Positions 14,836-23,379 of a DNA stretch of 44,187 bases are shown piece by piece. The translations under genes were made by a program, and so were the position numbers. The stretch covers positions 1 through 44,187 of the forward strand of contig NZ_WKKA01000020.1 in the NCBI RefSeq assembly GCF_009674885.1, given 5' to 3'. The DNA is from Paracoccus sp. S-4012 (GTDB lineage Bacteria > Pseudomonadota > Alphaproteobacteria > Rhodobacterales > Rhodobacteraceae). Numbering within the stretch: the first letter of the stretch is position 1; each line of letters opens with the position of its first letter. The notes beneath the pieces are model-generated. The model was not told where the DNA came from. It made no database searches and worked only from the letters and a program-made list of their open reading frames with translations.

Positions 14836-17424
14836 ATGACGATCTACTACGTATCGAAGACGGGAAGTGACAGCGGGAATGGCAGCGCAGCATCACCTTG
14901 GCAAAGCATCGGCAAGGCGATGGCCTCGAATCTCCAGCCTGGTGACGAGGTCGTCGTTCGGCCGGGAACATACAACGAGTCGGTGAATTTCTCGAGGGAT
15001 GGCTCGGCCGATGCCGATATCACCTTGCGGTCCGAGGTGCCGGGCGGGGCGGTGATTCGCCCGCCGTCAGGGAACGGAATCACAATCCGGGCGGACTACG
15101 TCACCGTCGACGGCTTTGAAGTCCATGGGGCCAGCGCTCATGGCATCGCAGGATTTGATGTCCATCACGTAACGGTGTCAAACAACATATCCCACGACAA
15201 CAGTGAGTCCGGAATCTCGTTCGCGTGGTCCGATTTCATCACGATCGAAGGAAACGAGACCTACAAGAATGCCAGTGCCGGATGGTTCTCCGGGATTTCG
15301 CTCTACCAGAACCGGAACATCACCGGTGAACCCGATGATGGCTCGTTCCGGAACATCATTCGAAACAACGTGTCCTATGACAACGTCACCAAGGGCGGCG
15401 CCCACACGGACGGGAACGGGATCATCATCGATGATTTTCAAAGTACCCAGACCAGCGGCCACCCCAACTACACGTTCCGCACGCTCGTCGACAACAACCT
15501 CGTCTATGAGAATGGCGGAAAAGGGGTCCAGGTGACGTGGAGCGACTACGTCACCGTCAGTAACAACACCGCCTATCACAACAACCAGGACCTGCAGAAC
15601 ACGGGCACCTGGCGCGGCGAGCTCAGCAACGCGCAATCCAGCAACAACACCTGGGTCAACAACATCGCGGTGGTGGATCCGTCGATCAACTCGCACGGCA
15701 CCGCGATCGACAGCACGTCCTACGGCGGCTACCGGAACGCCAACATCGTCTGGGAAAACAACCTGACGTTCAATGGCACGGCCGGCCAGTCGTCTGTCCG
15801 GACGGACGGTGGCAATGCGGCGCCGACTGCGGCGAATGGTAACCTGCTCGGCGTCGATCCGCGCTTCGTCAACCCCGGCACGGACTTCAGCCTGCGCTCG
15901 GACTCCCCGGCGATCGACGCCGGCACCGCGGCCCGCGGCCTGGGCAAGACCGACGTCGACGGCGACGCCCGCACCATCGGCAATGTCGACATCGGCGCGC
16001 ATGAGCATGGCAGCGCGCCGACCGCGCCCACTTCGCCCACCGCGCCGGGTCCCGTCCCGGGCCCGGCGAACACGGCACCGGACGCGCGGAACGACTCCGG
16101 TTTCAGCACGGCCCACGAAACTCCCATCACCATCACCTCGGCCTCTCTTCTGGCCAACGACGTTGATGCCAACGGCGATCGTCTGACGCTGACAGGCGTG
16201 TCCGCGGCGAGCGGCGGCACGGTGGAGATCAACAGCGCCGGGAACGTAGTCTTCACGCCGTCGGGCGATTTCTCCGGGGCGGCCAAGTTCAGCTACACCG
16301 TTTCCGACGGCAAGGGCGGGACGGATACTGCCAGCGTCTCCCTGACGGTCGCCGCGGCCTCTGATGCGGCCCCGGCTCCGACGCCGGCCCCGACGCCGGC
16401 CGCATCGGGTCTCTGGGACGACGCGGCCAGACCCGCGTCGGTCACGACCGACGCAGAGACGCGGCCGGTCGAGCTCGGCATGAAGTTCCGCGCGAACGCC
16501 GACGGCGAGATCTCGGCCATCCAGTTCTACGAGACCGCTGCCAGCAGCGGCTCCCATCCGGTGTCGTTGTGGAGTTCCACCGGAGAGCTCCTGGCCCGGG
16601 AGAGCTTCACTGGCGGATCCGGCGATGGTTGGCGTGAGGTGACCTTCGACGAACCTATCAAGGTGCAGGCGGGCGAAACCTACATCGCCTCCTACCACGC
16701 CCCCCAGGGCCGGTATGCCGTCACCGAAGGCTTCTTCGACAAGGCTGTCGCCGGTGGCGACATTACCGCGCTGCAGAATGGCGGGGTCTATTCCTACGGC
16801 TCGTCGAGCTCCGTCCCGACCCAGACGTACAATGCGAGCAACTACTGGGTCGATGTCGTCTTCACCGCCAGCAACGCCAAGGTTGCCGCCGAGATTCCGG
16901 CGCCCACCATCGAGGGCACCACGGGCGGCGACACCCTGCGAGGCACGGACGGCGAGGACGTGATCCTCGGCGGCGCAGGAAACGACTGGATCTTCGGAAG
17001 CGGCGGTGCGGATGTCCTCCGCGGCCAGGACGGCAACGACGCGCTCCGCGGCGGCCAAGGCAGCGATGTCCTGATCGGGGGCAAGGGTAGCGACGTGTTC
17101 CTGTTCCGCAGCATCGCGGAATCGAATGCGGCGAACCCGGACGTGATCCGTGCCGGGGATGGCGCAATCGCCTTCGAGGGCGCCGGTGTGGCGGGCGGGG
17201 ACGTCATCGACCTCTCCAGGTTGGATGCCGACCCTTCCCAGAGTGGCGTCCAGGCCTTCATCTTCGGCAGCAAGGACAAGGGCGGGCTCTGGCTCACGGA
17301 TGTCGATGGCCGGACACTTGTCAGCGGCAACGTCAACGACGACAGCGCGGCCGAGTTCCAGCTCTGGATCGAGGACGGGAACCTCGCCGCCAGCGCCTAC
17401 GTGGCGAGCGACTTCATCCTCTGA
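14836..17424 (+). CDS. Secreted beta-helix RTX protein (pectate-lyase-like, DUF4082, cadherin-like)
   Basis: 862 residues. Residues 1-395 form a right-handed parallel beta-helix of the pectate lyase/PL9 kind (IYYVSKTGSDSGNGS opening, repeated VSNNxxxxN turns). Residues about 413-507 are a cadherin/VCBS-like Ig domain (LLANDVDANGDRLTLTGVS). Residues about 523-677 match DUF4082 (GMKFRANADGEISAIQFYE). Residues about 695-755 are RTX calcium-binding nonapeptides (GGAGNDWIFG, GGQGSDVLIG), followed by a serralysin-type C-terminal domain. No Sec signal: such proteins leave through a type I secretion system using the C terminus. No such system is on the plasmid, so a chromosomal one must serve. It may bind or cut a polysaccharide. 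GGGACAGGAG lies 15 bases before the start. Confidence 0.88.
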   Translation: MTIYYVSKTGSDSGNGSAASPWQSIGKAMASNLQPGDEVVVRPGTYNESVNFSRDGSADADITLRSEVPGGAVIRPPSGNGITIRADYVTVDGFEVHGASAHGIAGFDVHHVTVSNNISHDNSESGISFAWSDFITIEGNETYKNASAGWFSGISLYQNRNITGEPDDGSFRNIIRNNVSYDNVTKGGAHTDGNGIIIDDFQSTQTSGHPNYTFRTLVDNNLVYENGGKGVQVTWSDYVTVSNNTAYHNNQDLQNTGTWRGELSNAQSSNNTWVNNIAVVDPSINSHGTAIDSTSYGGYRNANIVWENNLTFNGTAGQSSVRTDGGNAAPTAANGNLLGVDPRFVNPGTDFSLRSDSPAIDAGTAARGLGKTDVDGDARTIGNVDIGAHEHGSAPTAPTSPTAPGPVPGPANTAPDARNDSGFSTAHETPITITSASLLANDVDANGDRLTLTGVSAASGGTVEINSAGNVVFTPSGDFSGAAKFSYTVSDGKGGTDTASVSLTVAAASDAAPAPTPAPTPAASGLWDDAARPASVTTDAETRPVELGMKFRANADGEISAIQFYETAASSGSHPVSLWSSTGELLARESFTGGSGDGWREVTFDEPIKVQAGETYIASYHAPQGRYAVTEGFFDKAVAGGDITALQNGGVYSYGSSSSVPTQTYNASNYWVDVVFTASNAKVAAEIPAPTIEGTTGGDTLRGTDGEDVILGGAGNDWIFGSGGADVLRGQDGNDALRGGQGSDVLIGGKGSDVFLFRSIAESNAANPDVIRAGDGAIAFEGAGVAGGDVIDLSRLDADPSQSGVQAFIFGSKDKGGLWLTDVDGRTLVSGNVNDDSAAEFQLWIEDGNLAASAYVASDFIL

Positions 17425-17431
17425 TGATCGG

Positions 17432-17461
17432 GGGGCCGCCCTCGGGCGGCCCCTTCTTCCT
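17432..17461 (+). terminator. Rho-independent terminator
   Basis: GGGGCCGCC-CTCG-GGCGGCCCC is a perfect 9-bp stem with a 4-base loop, followed by TTCTTCCT, 8 bases after the stop of the RTX gene. Confidence 0.88.
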
Positions 17462-17551
17462 GGCGTCGGGCCGGCTGTGATGACGCTCCGCGTCGGCGAC
17501 TCTGGCGAACCTGTTTCGGGCAAGACCGTCGGAGGAGGTTGCCGATCTGGC

Positions 17552-17767
17552 TCACTGAAGACGTTCGGCAATCCACAGCTTAATCAGAGACTGCCGGGTG
17601 ACCCCCAGTTCCTTGGCTTGGCGGTCAAGGCTGGTGACGACCCAGGCTGGAAAATCCACATTGACCCGACGGGTCTCGGTGTTTGTCCGGCGAGCTCGCG
17701 ACCAGTCCACCTGAGCGCTCACGTCCTCGCCGGCCTCGAACCTCTCATCGAACTCACGCGCCTTCAT
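17552..17767 (-). CDS. brnA: BrnA antitoxin, copy 2
   Basis: 71 residues, differing from copy 1 at only a few bases. It has the ribbon-helix-helix DNA-binding core (VNVDFPAWVVTSLDRQAKELG) that represses the brnTA operon and neutralises BrnT. Start ATG 17767 overlaps the end of brnT by 14 bp. With its intact partner upstream this is the functional pair. Confidence 0.88.
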   Translation of the reverse strand: MKAREFDERFEAGEDVSAQVDWSRARRTNTETRRVNVDFPAWVVTSLDRQAKELGVTRQSLIKLWIAERLQ

Positions 17768-18017
17768 AGCGTTCGACCTCCTCCTTGCGGGCACGACGCA
17801 CCGAGATGATGCGCATGGCTTCCTTCCTGGGCGTCCACACGGCCGCCCAATACCGCTCCCCGATCCGTCCAACTGTGAGAAAGCGGGGCTCGTCCTCCGT
17901 GCGGGCGGGTGCCTCCAGCAGCCAGGGATCATCCCAGAGCGCTTGAGCCTCCTCGAAGTCGATGCCGTGCTTGGCTTTGTTGGAGGCGCTCTTGGCGGGG
18001 TCATACTCAAAGGACAT
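17754..18017 (-). CDS. brnT: BrnT toxin
   Basis: 87 residues, full length for BrnT (RelE-fold ribonuclease). Typical features: FEYDPAKSASNKAKHGIDFEEA at the N terminus, WAAVWTPRKEAMRIISVRRARKEE at the C terminus, including the expected basic and His residues. It lies first in the operon, as is usual for brnT-brnA. An inverted repeat immediately upstream (18028-18053) is the probable BrnA operator. Confidence 0.9.
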   Translation of the reverse strand: MSFEYDPAKSASNKAKHGIDFEEAQALWDDPWLLEAPARTEDEPRFLTVGRIGERYWAAVWTPRKEAMRIISVRRARKEEVERYEGA

Positions 18018-18027
18018 GAAGATTTAT

Positions 18028-18053
18028 GGTTCAAAAACTATACCGTTTCAACC
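18028..18053 (-). promoter_or_regulatory. Probable brnTA operator/promoter
   Basis: GGTTCAAAA-(8)-GTTTCAACC is an imperfect inverted repeat (7 of 9 positions) that contains, on the minus strand, TATAGT as a possible -10. It sits 11 bases upstream of brnT and is exactly the segment lost from copy 1. Confidence 0.6.
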
Positions 18054-18107
18054 AAAATAGCCGTTCGGACACGTACTGCAAGGCGCCCGTCACCAGATCG
18101 CCACGCC

Positions 18108-18326
18108 TCACTCCCAGCCTTCCACGGACGCGGCAGCGGCCTCGATAAAGCGGTCCAGATCGGGATCACGGGCGTCGGCTTCGTTCACGAGGGCGATCTG
18201 GCGCGCGCATTCGGCCGCGAAGCCGGGACGGCGAGTATCGGGGACCCAGATCTGGACGGGGCGCAGCCCGGCGGCCCTCAGGGCATCACGGCGCTTGCGG
18301 ACACGGTGGGAGGCGGGTGTCGGCAT
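18108..18326 (-). CDS. MazE-like antitoxin (DUF3018 type), orphan
   Basis: 72 residues in the DUF3018/antitoxin-MazE family: RRDALRAAGLRPVQIWVPDT, then RRPGFAAECARQIALVNEAD. These usually precede a MazF gene with a start/stop overlap, but here no mazF follows. The region 33097-33650 holds a decayed MazEF of the same family. ATG 18326 is preceded by AAGGAGGGAACG, a strong ribosome site. Confidence 0.8.
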   Translation of the reverse strand: MPTPASHRVRKRRDALRAAGLRPVQIWVPDTRRPGFAAECARQIALVNEADARDPDLDRFIEAAAASVEGWE

Positions 18327-18454
18327 GACGTTCCCTCCTTTTCGTTACATGTGACGTCGACAGGGCAGCCGGGCAAGGAGGCCCGGAAGGAAGCTCGAGA
18401 CCCAGAGCCTTTCACAAGTCACGCTGCTGCCTGGACATTGGTCAGCTGGCTGGC

Positions 18455-19399
18455 TCAGCTCGCGTCACCGTTGAGGAACCGGGTCGCCGCTTCGGTGACG
18501 TTGTCGAGCGGCCACCCCGGTCCCATGCGGATCGAGCGCCTGAGCAGGTGGTGGCCGATGTAGATGGGCAGCACCCGCGCCGCCTCCTCTGCCCCGATCA
18601 CGTCCGAAGCGGCCATCGCCTTTGCATCCACCGCACGTATGCCGCACCAGGTGGCGCCCTCTGCCGTTCCCTCGCGCTGCGCAATCTCCACCAGAAACAG
18701 CGCGATGTCCCAGGCCACGGGAAGCGACCGCGTTCCCTCGAGGTCGAAGCCGCAGATCGTTCCCGCGTCGTGGTGGAAGTTGCGGGCCACGAAATCGCCA
18801 TGCGTCGAAGCGATCGACACCGGCGCGCCCTCGGCCGCGACAGCGAGGCCCGCGACATGTTCACCAAGCGCGCGGATGAGGGGGGAGTCGCGCAGTTCGC
18901 CCTTCCAGCCGGGCCTCGCCATTCGCGGAATGTGAAAGGCGCCGAACCGCCCGGCCGAGAAGCGCCGGACCACGCGCCGCGGGGCGCAGTAAGCTTCGAG
19001 CCACTTCCCGGCGAGGCCGATCAGCCCCGCCCGCCCGGCCGCATTGGCCTCGGCGATCGCTGTCTGGAGCGGGAAACCCGGCGCCGGCGCCAACACGATG
19101 AAGCCGCGCAGACGCGCGGTGAACAGTACCGGGGCGACCCGGAAAGCGCCCTGCGCCATATACCCGTGGGCAAAGGCGATGGCCGTCTCTGCCTGCCGCG
19201 CCTGGGCGGCCGGATCGCCGGCTATGAAGAGCTTGATGAAGCACGGCCTGCCGTCAAAGGCGCCCTCGGCCACGATCCGTTCGGCATGCAGCGAGACGAT
19301 GCTACCGACCTCCAACCGTCCGGCCACCGCCGAACGGGCAATCTTCTGCCGGAGCAGCCGGAGCGGCGCGGGGGGCGGCCGCGGCGGGGCCCACGTCAA
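18455..19399 (-). CDS. Aminoglycoside-phosphotransferase-fold kinase
   Basis: 314 residues of the APH/choline-kinase fold. The catalytic loop HGDFVARN is at 200-207, the metal-binding Asp at 219 (GFDLEG) and a likely ATP Lys at 56 (CFIKLF). The substrate cannot be told from these motifs; sugars, lipids or small alcohols are as likely as antibiotics, and the presence of glycan genes on the plasmid fits a sugar or lipid kinase (inference). The only start in frame before a stop is TTG 19399, so the N terminus is uncertain. It is read in the same direction as hns, 98 bp downstream of it. Confidence 0.7.
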   Translation of the reverse strand: MTWAPPRPPPAPLRLLRQKIARSAVAGRLEVGSIVSLHAERIVAEGAFDGRPCFIKLFIAGDPAAQARQAETAIAFAHGYMAQGAFRVAPVLFTARLRGFIVLAPAPGFPLQTAIAEANAAGRAGLIGLAGKWLEAYCAPRRVVRRFSAGRFGAFHIPRMARPGWKGELRDSPLIRALGEHVAGLAVAAEGAPVSIASTHGDFVARNFHHDAGTICGFDLEGTRSLPVAWDIALFLVEIAQREGTAEGATWCGIRAVDAKAMAASDVIGAEEAARVLPIYIGHHLLRRSIRMGPGWPLDNVTEAATRFLNGDAS

Positions 19400-19497
19400 G
19401 GCGTCACCCTTGTTGCACCGTCATGAAGGCAGGCCAAGGGCCGTCCACGCCTGGCGCCATGGCGACGCAGCGCGGACCACACGGGCCCATCTTTGTC

Positions 19498-19842
19498 TCA
19501 CGCAGCCAGGTCTTCGAGCGAGAGGCCTTGTTCCAGTGCCTTGTTGAACCAATACGGACGACGGCCGCGGCTGCTCCAGGTCTGCTGCGCATCGTCGGGG
19601 TTGACGTATTTCACCGGGCCGCCCGTGGCGCCGCCCGTCCTCCGGCGGCCGTTTCCAGAAGGCCCGTCCCCGAGCAGATCCTCCAGCTTGAAACCATGCT
19701 GCCTTGCCAGCTGCTCAACTGCCGCGAGGGCTGCCTTCTGCCTCCGCGTCTCGTAGCTCCTGATGGCGCGGTCGATCTTCTTCCTGAGTTCTTTAAGGGC
19801 CGGGAGGTCCATGCCGCTCAGATCGGACTCTTGATTGTTCAT
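19498..19842 (-). CDS. H-NS/HvrA-family nucleoid protein
   Basis: 114 residues. N-terminal coiled-coil oligomerisation segment (LPALKELRKKIDRAIRSYET), flexible Gly/Arg linker, and a C-terminal AT-hook-like DNA-binding motif TWSSRGRRPYWFNKAL, as in H-NS and HvrA. It binds AT-rich DNA and silences foreign genes. AAGGAG upstream of ATG 19842 sets the start; the frame is open 26 codons further. A plasmid copy would quiet its own lower-GC cargo, for example the island at 4.7-10.8 kb and the AT-rich region at 34.2 kb. Confidence 0.88.
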   Translation of the reverse strand: MNNQESDLSGMDLPALKELRKKIDRAIRSYETRRQKAALAAVEQLARQHGFKLEDLLGDGPSGNGRRRTGGATGGPVKYVNPDDAQQTWSSRGRRPYWFNKALEQGLSLEDLAA

Positions 19843-20100
19843 TCTGTCCAAACTCCTTGGGATATAAGATGACAGGGACGCATATGTCTTCGCCCCCGGC
19901 TTGTCTCCGGGGGCAGGCAAGCATCCTTTTAGGCCAACTGGTGCGGCTCTTAAAAGGGGCGGCTCGCAACGGGCCGCAGCATCATCATATTGTGGTTGTC
20001 ACTCCTAAGGCGAGACACTACGAGGACCCCCTCGTCGTCCTGCGGCTGCCGCCATGGACTTAACACCAGATTTCAGGGCCGCAAGGAGCGGACTTGGATC

Positions 20101-20325
20101 ATGGAAGTGCGAAATCGTGCTGCCCGCATTGTTTATGATGGGGACACGCCTTGCGTTGTGATCAGGCGCGTCGAAGAGAGCGTGCGAGCGCGGGGGGGCA
20201 AGCTGCTTCAGCCTGAGTGGGAAGTATTCTCGCGCGAGCTGCATGCAGCAGCGATTTCTGCCGGGCAGCCATGCCCTTGCGAGGCTACCCCGAACGAATT
20301 GCGATCGAGGTTCTCGATCGTTTAG
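20101..20325 (+). CDS. Hypothetical 74-residue protein
   Basis: A short soluble frame (RIVYDGDTPCVVIRRVEES, C-terminal CPCEATPNELRSRFSIV) with AAGGAG 12 bases before ATG 20101. I recognise no family. It contains a run of seven G (20192-20198). It lies alone between divergent minus-strand genes. Confidence 0.4.
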   Translation: MEVRNRAARIVYDGDTPCVVIRRVEESVRARGGKLLQPEWEVFSRELHAAAISAGQPCPCEATPNELRSRFSIV

Positions 20326-20415
20326 CCGTCGTCCTGTCGAGTGACGCTTGAGGGCGGACCGAAGCCCCTAGGCCTTGCGCCATGGTGATGTAGCGTAGCA
20401 GGGCTTTCCGGACCC

Positions 20416-21075
20416 TCAACGCCCTCGCGGTGCCCGCCAGCCGGCCGCCTGCGCCTCGGCCTCGTCACAGAACCACCGTTCGCCCTTCTCCTCATCGATC
20501 AGGGTCTTCGTGTAGCTAGAGGACCAGGGCGTGTGGTAGATTCGTTCACCACGGGCGGAGATGTTGCCCTTGATCGGGCAGCCTGACCGAGGGGCATTTG
20601 CAGCCTCTCGTTCCCAACGGCCGGCCCTGAACTCCCAAGGCGGAACATTCTGCGCCGCCCACACGCCCTTGCCCTCCGCCTGAGCCGCTTTCTCCTCGCT
20701 GGAATAGTCCAGCGAGTATTCCCGATACGCCCAAGCCATCCCGCTCGCGACCAGTTCACGCCCCAGATCGTGCTCGTCCACCGTGCAGCGGGCCACGATG
20801 CGGCCATAACGGTCGTGTTCGAGGGCCGCGCACGCCACGATACGTCCATCAGCGAGGTCGGCCAGGAGATTGGCGGCTGCGGCGCCGCAGTTCCACAGCG
20901 CTCCTGCCGCATCCTGACAGGGCTGGTCCGTCTCCGGCGCATCGATGCCGTGGATGCGAACGATCACCGGCCCGATTCTCAGGGTGTCGCCATCGCTCAC
21001 GGCTGCGGTGCCGCTGATCGACGCGGCCGCGCAAGGAAGGGCGAGGAGCCAAGTCACGGAGGCGAGCAGTTTCAT
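20416..21075 (-). CDS. Thermonuclease-like protein with sunset domain
   Basis: 219 residues. An N-terminal signal peptide (MKLLASVTWLLALPCAAA) is followed by a staphylococcal-nuclease OB fold: SDGDTLRIG, RIHGIDAPETDQP and YGRIVARC supply the Asp and Arg residues around the calcium site; the later Glu (ELVASGMAWAY region) is also present. The last 55 residues (CPIKGNISARGERIYHTP, then GERWFCDEAEAQAAGWR) are a sunset domain, often attached to secreted nucleases. Exported, it would degrade extracellular DNA or RNA. It is divergent from the neighbouring sulfotransferase. Confidence 0.85.
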   Translation of the reverse strand: MKLLASVTWLLALPCAAASISGTAAVSDGDTLRIGPVIVRIHGIDAPETDQPCQDAAGALWNCGAAAANLLADLADGRIVACAALEHDRYGRIVARCTVDEHDLGRELVASGMAWAYREYSLDYSSEEKAAQAEGKGVWAAQNVPPWEFRAGRWEREAANAPRSGCPIKGNISARGERIYHTPWSSSYTKTLIDEEKGERWFCDEAEAQAAGWRAPRGR

Positions 21076-21187
21076 TCCGCAACCATAGGCCAGAAGCTCA
21101 TCACGATAGAAGGAGCCCTACCCCCGCCTCATGATCGCTATCGCAACCGGGTTGCTGCTATGGAGCTGGCGGCGAAGGGAGCGGTGA

Positions 21188-21994
21188 ATGCAGCAGCCAC
21201 AGATCATCGGCTTTGGAGCGCAGAAAGCGGGCACATCCTGGCTCGCTGCAAACTTGGCGCAGAACCCCGGCGTATGGGAGCCGCCGATGAAGGAGATGCA
21301 CTTCTTCACCTTTGCGACGCTCGGGCATCGGTGGATGCTTGCAGGCCACCGCGAAAAAATGGCGCGGCTAGCGCGCGAGGCTGAGGGTCATCCGGCCAGG
21401 GCGGCCTACATCGGGCGCGTCCGCGAGGAAAAGGTGCTGTCGGAAGAGTGGTATCGTGCGGTTTATGCGGGATGCCCCGCAGGCAAGATGTCTTACGACA
21501 TCACGCCCGCTTATGCCCTGCTGGGCGATGACGGGCTGGATCACATGCATCGGCTTCTGGGCGGCTCTTTCAAGGCGATCTACCAGATCCGCGATCCTGC
21601 GAGCCGCGTGATCTCGTCTATCAAGAAGCTGGCCCATAGACGTGGGGCGAAGCCCGATGATGCCGATTTCTGGATGGCCCAGGTGCGAGCTCCAGTTGCG
21701 GTCGAGCGATCTGCCTACCGCGGCACGATACAGCGTCTCGACGCAAAGGTGGGCGACCGGGTGCTCTACATCCCGTTCCGGCAGATTGCCCGAGACCCTG
21801 GTGCGGTGCTGGCGGCGGTTGAAGCACATTGCTCGCTGCCGGTCGGCGAATATCGGAAGCCCGGCGAGGCGCGTTACGTCTCGCCCAGTGTCGAGCCAAC
21901 CCCGGCGATCATGGACGATGTCCGTGCCGAACTCCGCGAGCAATACGAGTTCTTGGAGGCGCGGTTTGGTGCGGACTTTCTTAGCCTGATCTGA
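21188..21994 (+). CDS. Sulfotransferase
   Basis: 268 residues. 5'-phosphosulfate loop GAQKAGTSWLAANL at 10-23 and 3'-phosphate segment IRDPASRVISSIKK near 134-147 are textbook PAPS-dependent sulfotransferase motifs (KxGTSWL; RDPxxRxxS). GGGAG lies 8 bases before ATG 21188. It is more canonical than the two in the glycan island and is 11 kb away on its own, so it may act on another acceptor. Substrate unknown. Confidence 0.86.
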   Translation: MQQPQIIGFGAQKAGTSWLAANLAQNPGVWEPPMKEMHFFTFATLGHRWMLAGHREKMARLAREAEGHPARAAYIGRVREEKVLSEEWYRAVYAGCPAGKMSYDITPAYALLGDDGLDHMHRLLGGSFKAIYQIRDPASRVISSIKKLAHRRGAKPDDADFWMAQVRAPVAVERSAYRGTIQRLDAKVGDRVLYIPFRQIARDPGAVLAAVEAHCSLPVGEYRKPGEARYVSPSVEPTPAIMDDVRAELREQYEFLEARFGADFLSLI

Positions 21995-22489
21995 CCGCCC
22001 TCGCGTCAGCGATTGCTTGGTCCAAGAACTGCCTGGCGATCGGAGGCCACCACTCCTCGAGTAGGTGGCGCTCACACGCCGCGCGGTCGTCCAAGTCCAC
22101 TGGGGCTATGGAGAGTTGCGCGGCCATCATTGGCACCGCTACGGCTGCGGCGCGAGCTGCAGCGGGGTGCAGGTGGACATTGTTCAGCAAGTTGCTCCCC
22201 CTTGAGGACACACGCACAAGATAAGTGAACAACATTAAAATCAATCTTAAGTTGTCAATCCGATACCAGGAATGCGTCACGTCGTTCGCATGTCTGCTGC
22301 GCAGACGTCGCTCCCATCACGAACGCCCCGGTGGACTTGCGACGAGCGGCCCCGTCCACCGGCTCCACCGCGGATGCTGGTCCGAGGCATGGCTCTCGCG
22401 CTACCGAGGCGGCCTCGAGGCCCAACCAGTCCTTGCACGCGGCTGTCGCGAGTATCACTCTCATGTATTACTGTGCGGCAAGGGAAACC
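21995..22489. other. Intergenic, no confident gene
   Basis: About 500 bp. A minus-strand frame (21981-22280; possible internal ATG at 22130) encodes a plausible acidic C terminus (DLDDRAACERHLLEEWWPP) but overlaps the sulfotransferase end and lacks a ribosome site. An AT-rich patch at 22223-22265 may hold a promoter. Confidence 0.4.
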
Positions 22490-22729
22490 ATGCGCATCAC
22501 CACCAAGGGCCAAGTCACCATCCCAGAGGAAATCCGGGAGGCAGCGGGCTTCGGGCCGGGAACCGAGGTCGATTTCGTCATCGGCGATGACGGCCTGGTG
22601 CGGGTAATTCCTTCTGACCGGCTGCGGGGCGAGCGGGCGGCGAGCCTCCAGGGGGCGATTTCCCGACTGCGCGGTAGTGCGGACGTGGCCCTCCCCACCG
22701 ACGAGATCATGGCCCTGACCCGCGAATGA
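22490..22729 (+). CDS. vapB: VapB/AbrB-type antitoxin
   Basis: 79 residues: the AbrB hairpin (MRITTKGQVTIPEEIREAAG, GTEVDFVIGDDGLVRV) followed by a helical toxin-binding tail. AAGGGAAACC precedes ATG 22490; ATG 22463 in frame is less likely. It overlaps vapC by 4 bp (ATGA). Confidence 0.88.
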   Translation: MRITTKGQVTIPEEIREAAGFGPGTEVDFVIGDDGLVRVIPSDRLRGERAASLQGAISRLRGSADVALPTDEIMALTRE

Positions 22730-23142
22730 CGGCGGTCCTGGTGGATTCCAACATCCTGATCGACATCGCCACCGATGATCCGGCCTGGGCGCCGTGGTCG
22801 GCGGATGCTCTTGCCCGGGCGGGGCAGGATGCACGGCTGATCATCAATCCGCTGATCTACGCCGACGTCTCGGTCTCCCACAGCCGGATCGAGACGCTTG
22901 ATGCGCTGCTGCCGGAAGAGGTCTTCTTGCGCGAGCCCCTCCCCTGGGCGGCAGCCTTCCTGGCCGGAAAGGCCTTCCTGGACTATCGCCGCCGGGGCGG
23001 CGGGCGGGGCTCGCCGTTGCCGGATTTCTACATCGGCGCCCATGCCGCCATCCGCGGCTACAGGCTGCTCTCACGAGACCGGGGCCGCTATGCGACTTAC
23101 TTTCCCAAGGTAGCGCTGATCTGCCCGGATGAGCGCGGCTGA
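22726..23142 (+). CDS. vapC: VapC-type PIN-domain toxin
   Basis: 138 residues. PIN acids: D7 (VLVDSNILIDI), D100 (PLPDFYIGAHA) and D118 (LSRDRGRYATYFP). At the second acidic position the family's Glu (NPLIYAE) is replaced by D47 (NPLIYAD), conservative but possibly weakening. Translationally coupled to vapB and followed by a strong hairpin. Confidence 0.88.
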   Translation: MTAVLVDSNILIDIATDDPAWAPWSADALARAGQDARLIINPLIYADVSVSHSRIETLDALLPEEVFLREPLPWAAAFLAGKAFLDYRRRGGGRGSPLPDFYIGAHAAIRGYRLLSRDRGRYATYFPKVALICPDERG

Positions 23143-23178
23143 GGAGACGGGCGCGGCCTCGGCAGCGCCCGTCTCCTC
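23141..23178. terminator. Bidirectional terminator hairpin
   Basis: GAGGAGACGGGCGC-(10)-GCGCCCGTCTCCTC is a perfect 14-bp stem beginning at the vapC stop codon. No T tract follows on the plus strand, but stem strength and position argue for transcription termination. Confidence 0.75.
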
Positions 23179-23214
23179 TCACGCAGCCAGCTCTTCGAGC
23201 GAGCATCCTCTGCG
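23179..23214 (-). pseudogene. 3' scrap of an H-NS gene
   Basis: The last codons read GCSLEELAA and the DNA (CTCACGCAGCCAGCTCTTCG) nearly matches the end of the hns gene at 19495-19525, including its stop. The rest of the gene is absent. It marks a past recombination. Confidence 0.5.
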
Positions 23215-23379
23215 GCAAGCCAGGTTGCTCTGACAGCGCCCCGTGAACAACAAAACGTTGCAAACGCATATATCTTCCGTAAGGTCGCCACCCGGCACCT
23301 GACGAGCCGGAGGGCCGCGCGGGCCCCCCAGAGCGGGGAGCGGAGGGCCGATCCGGGCGCCGGAACAAGGGAGCAGGAC

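Noticed and set aside
15178..17571. Long minus-strand open frame (797 codons)
   Set aside because: Antisense shadow of the RTX gene; Arg/Val/Asp-rich translation without motifs.
14441..18440. Shared 15-mer GTCACGCTGCTGCC at about 14442 and 18419 as element ends
   Set aside because: Too short and the flanks diverge at once; likely coincidence or minor debris of the brnTA duplication.
18455..19399. Aminoglycoside resistance gene
   Set aside because: Only the general kinase-fold motifs are visible; nothing points to an antibiotic substrate, so resistance is not claimed.
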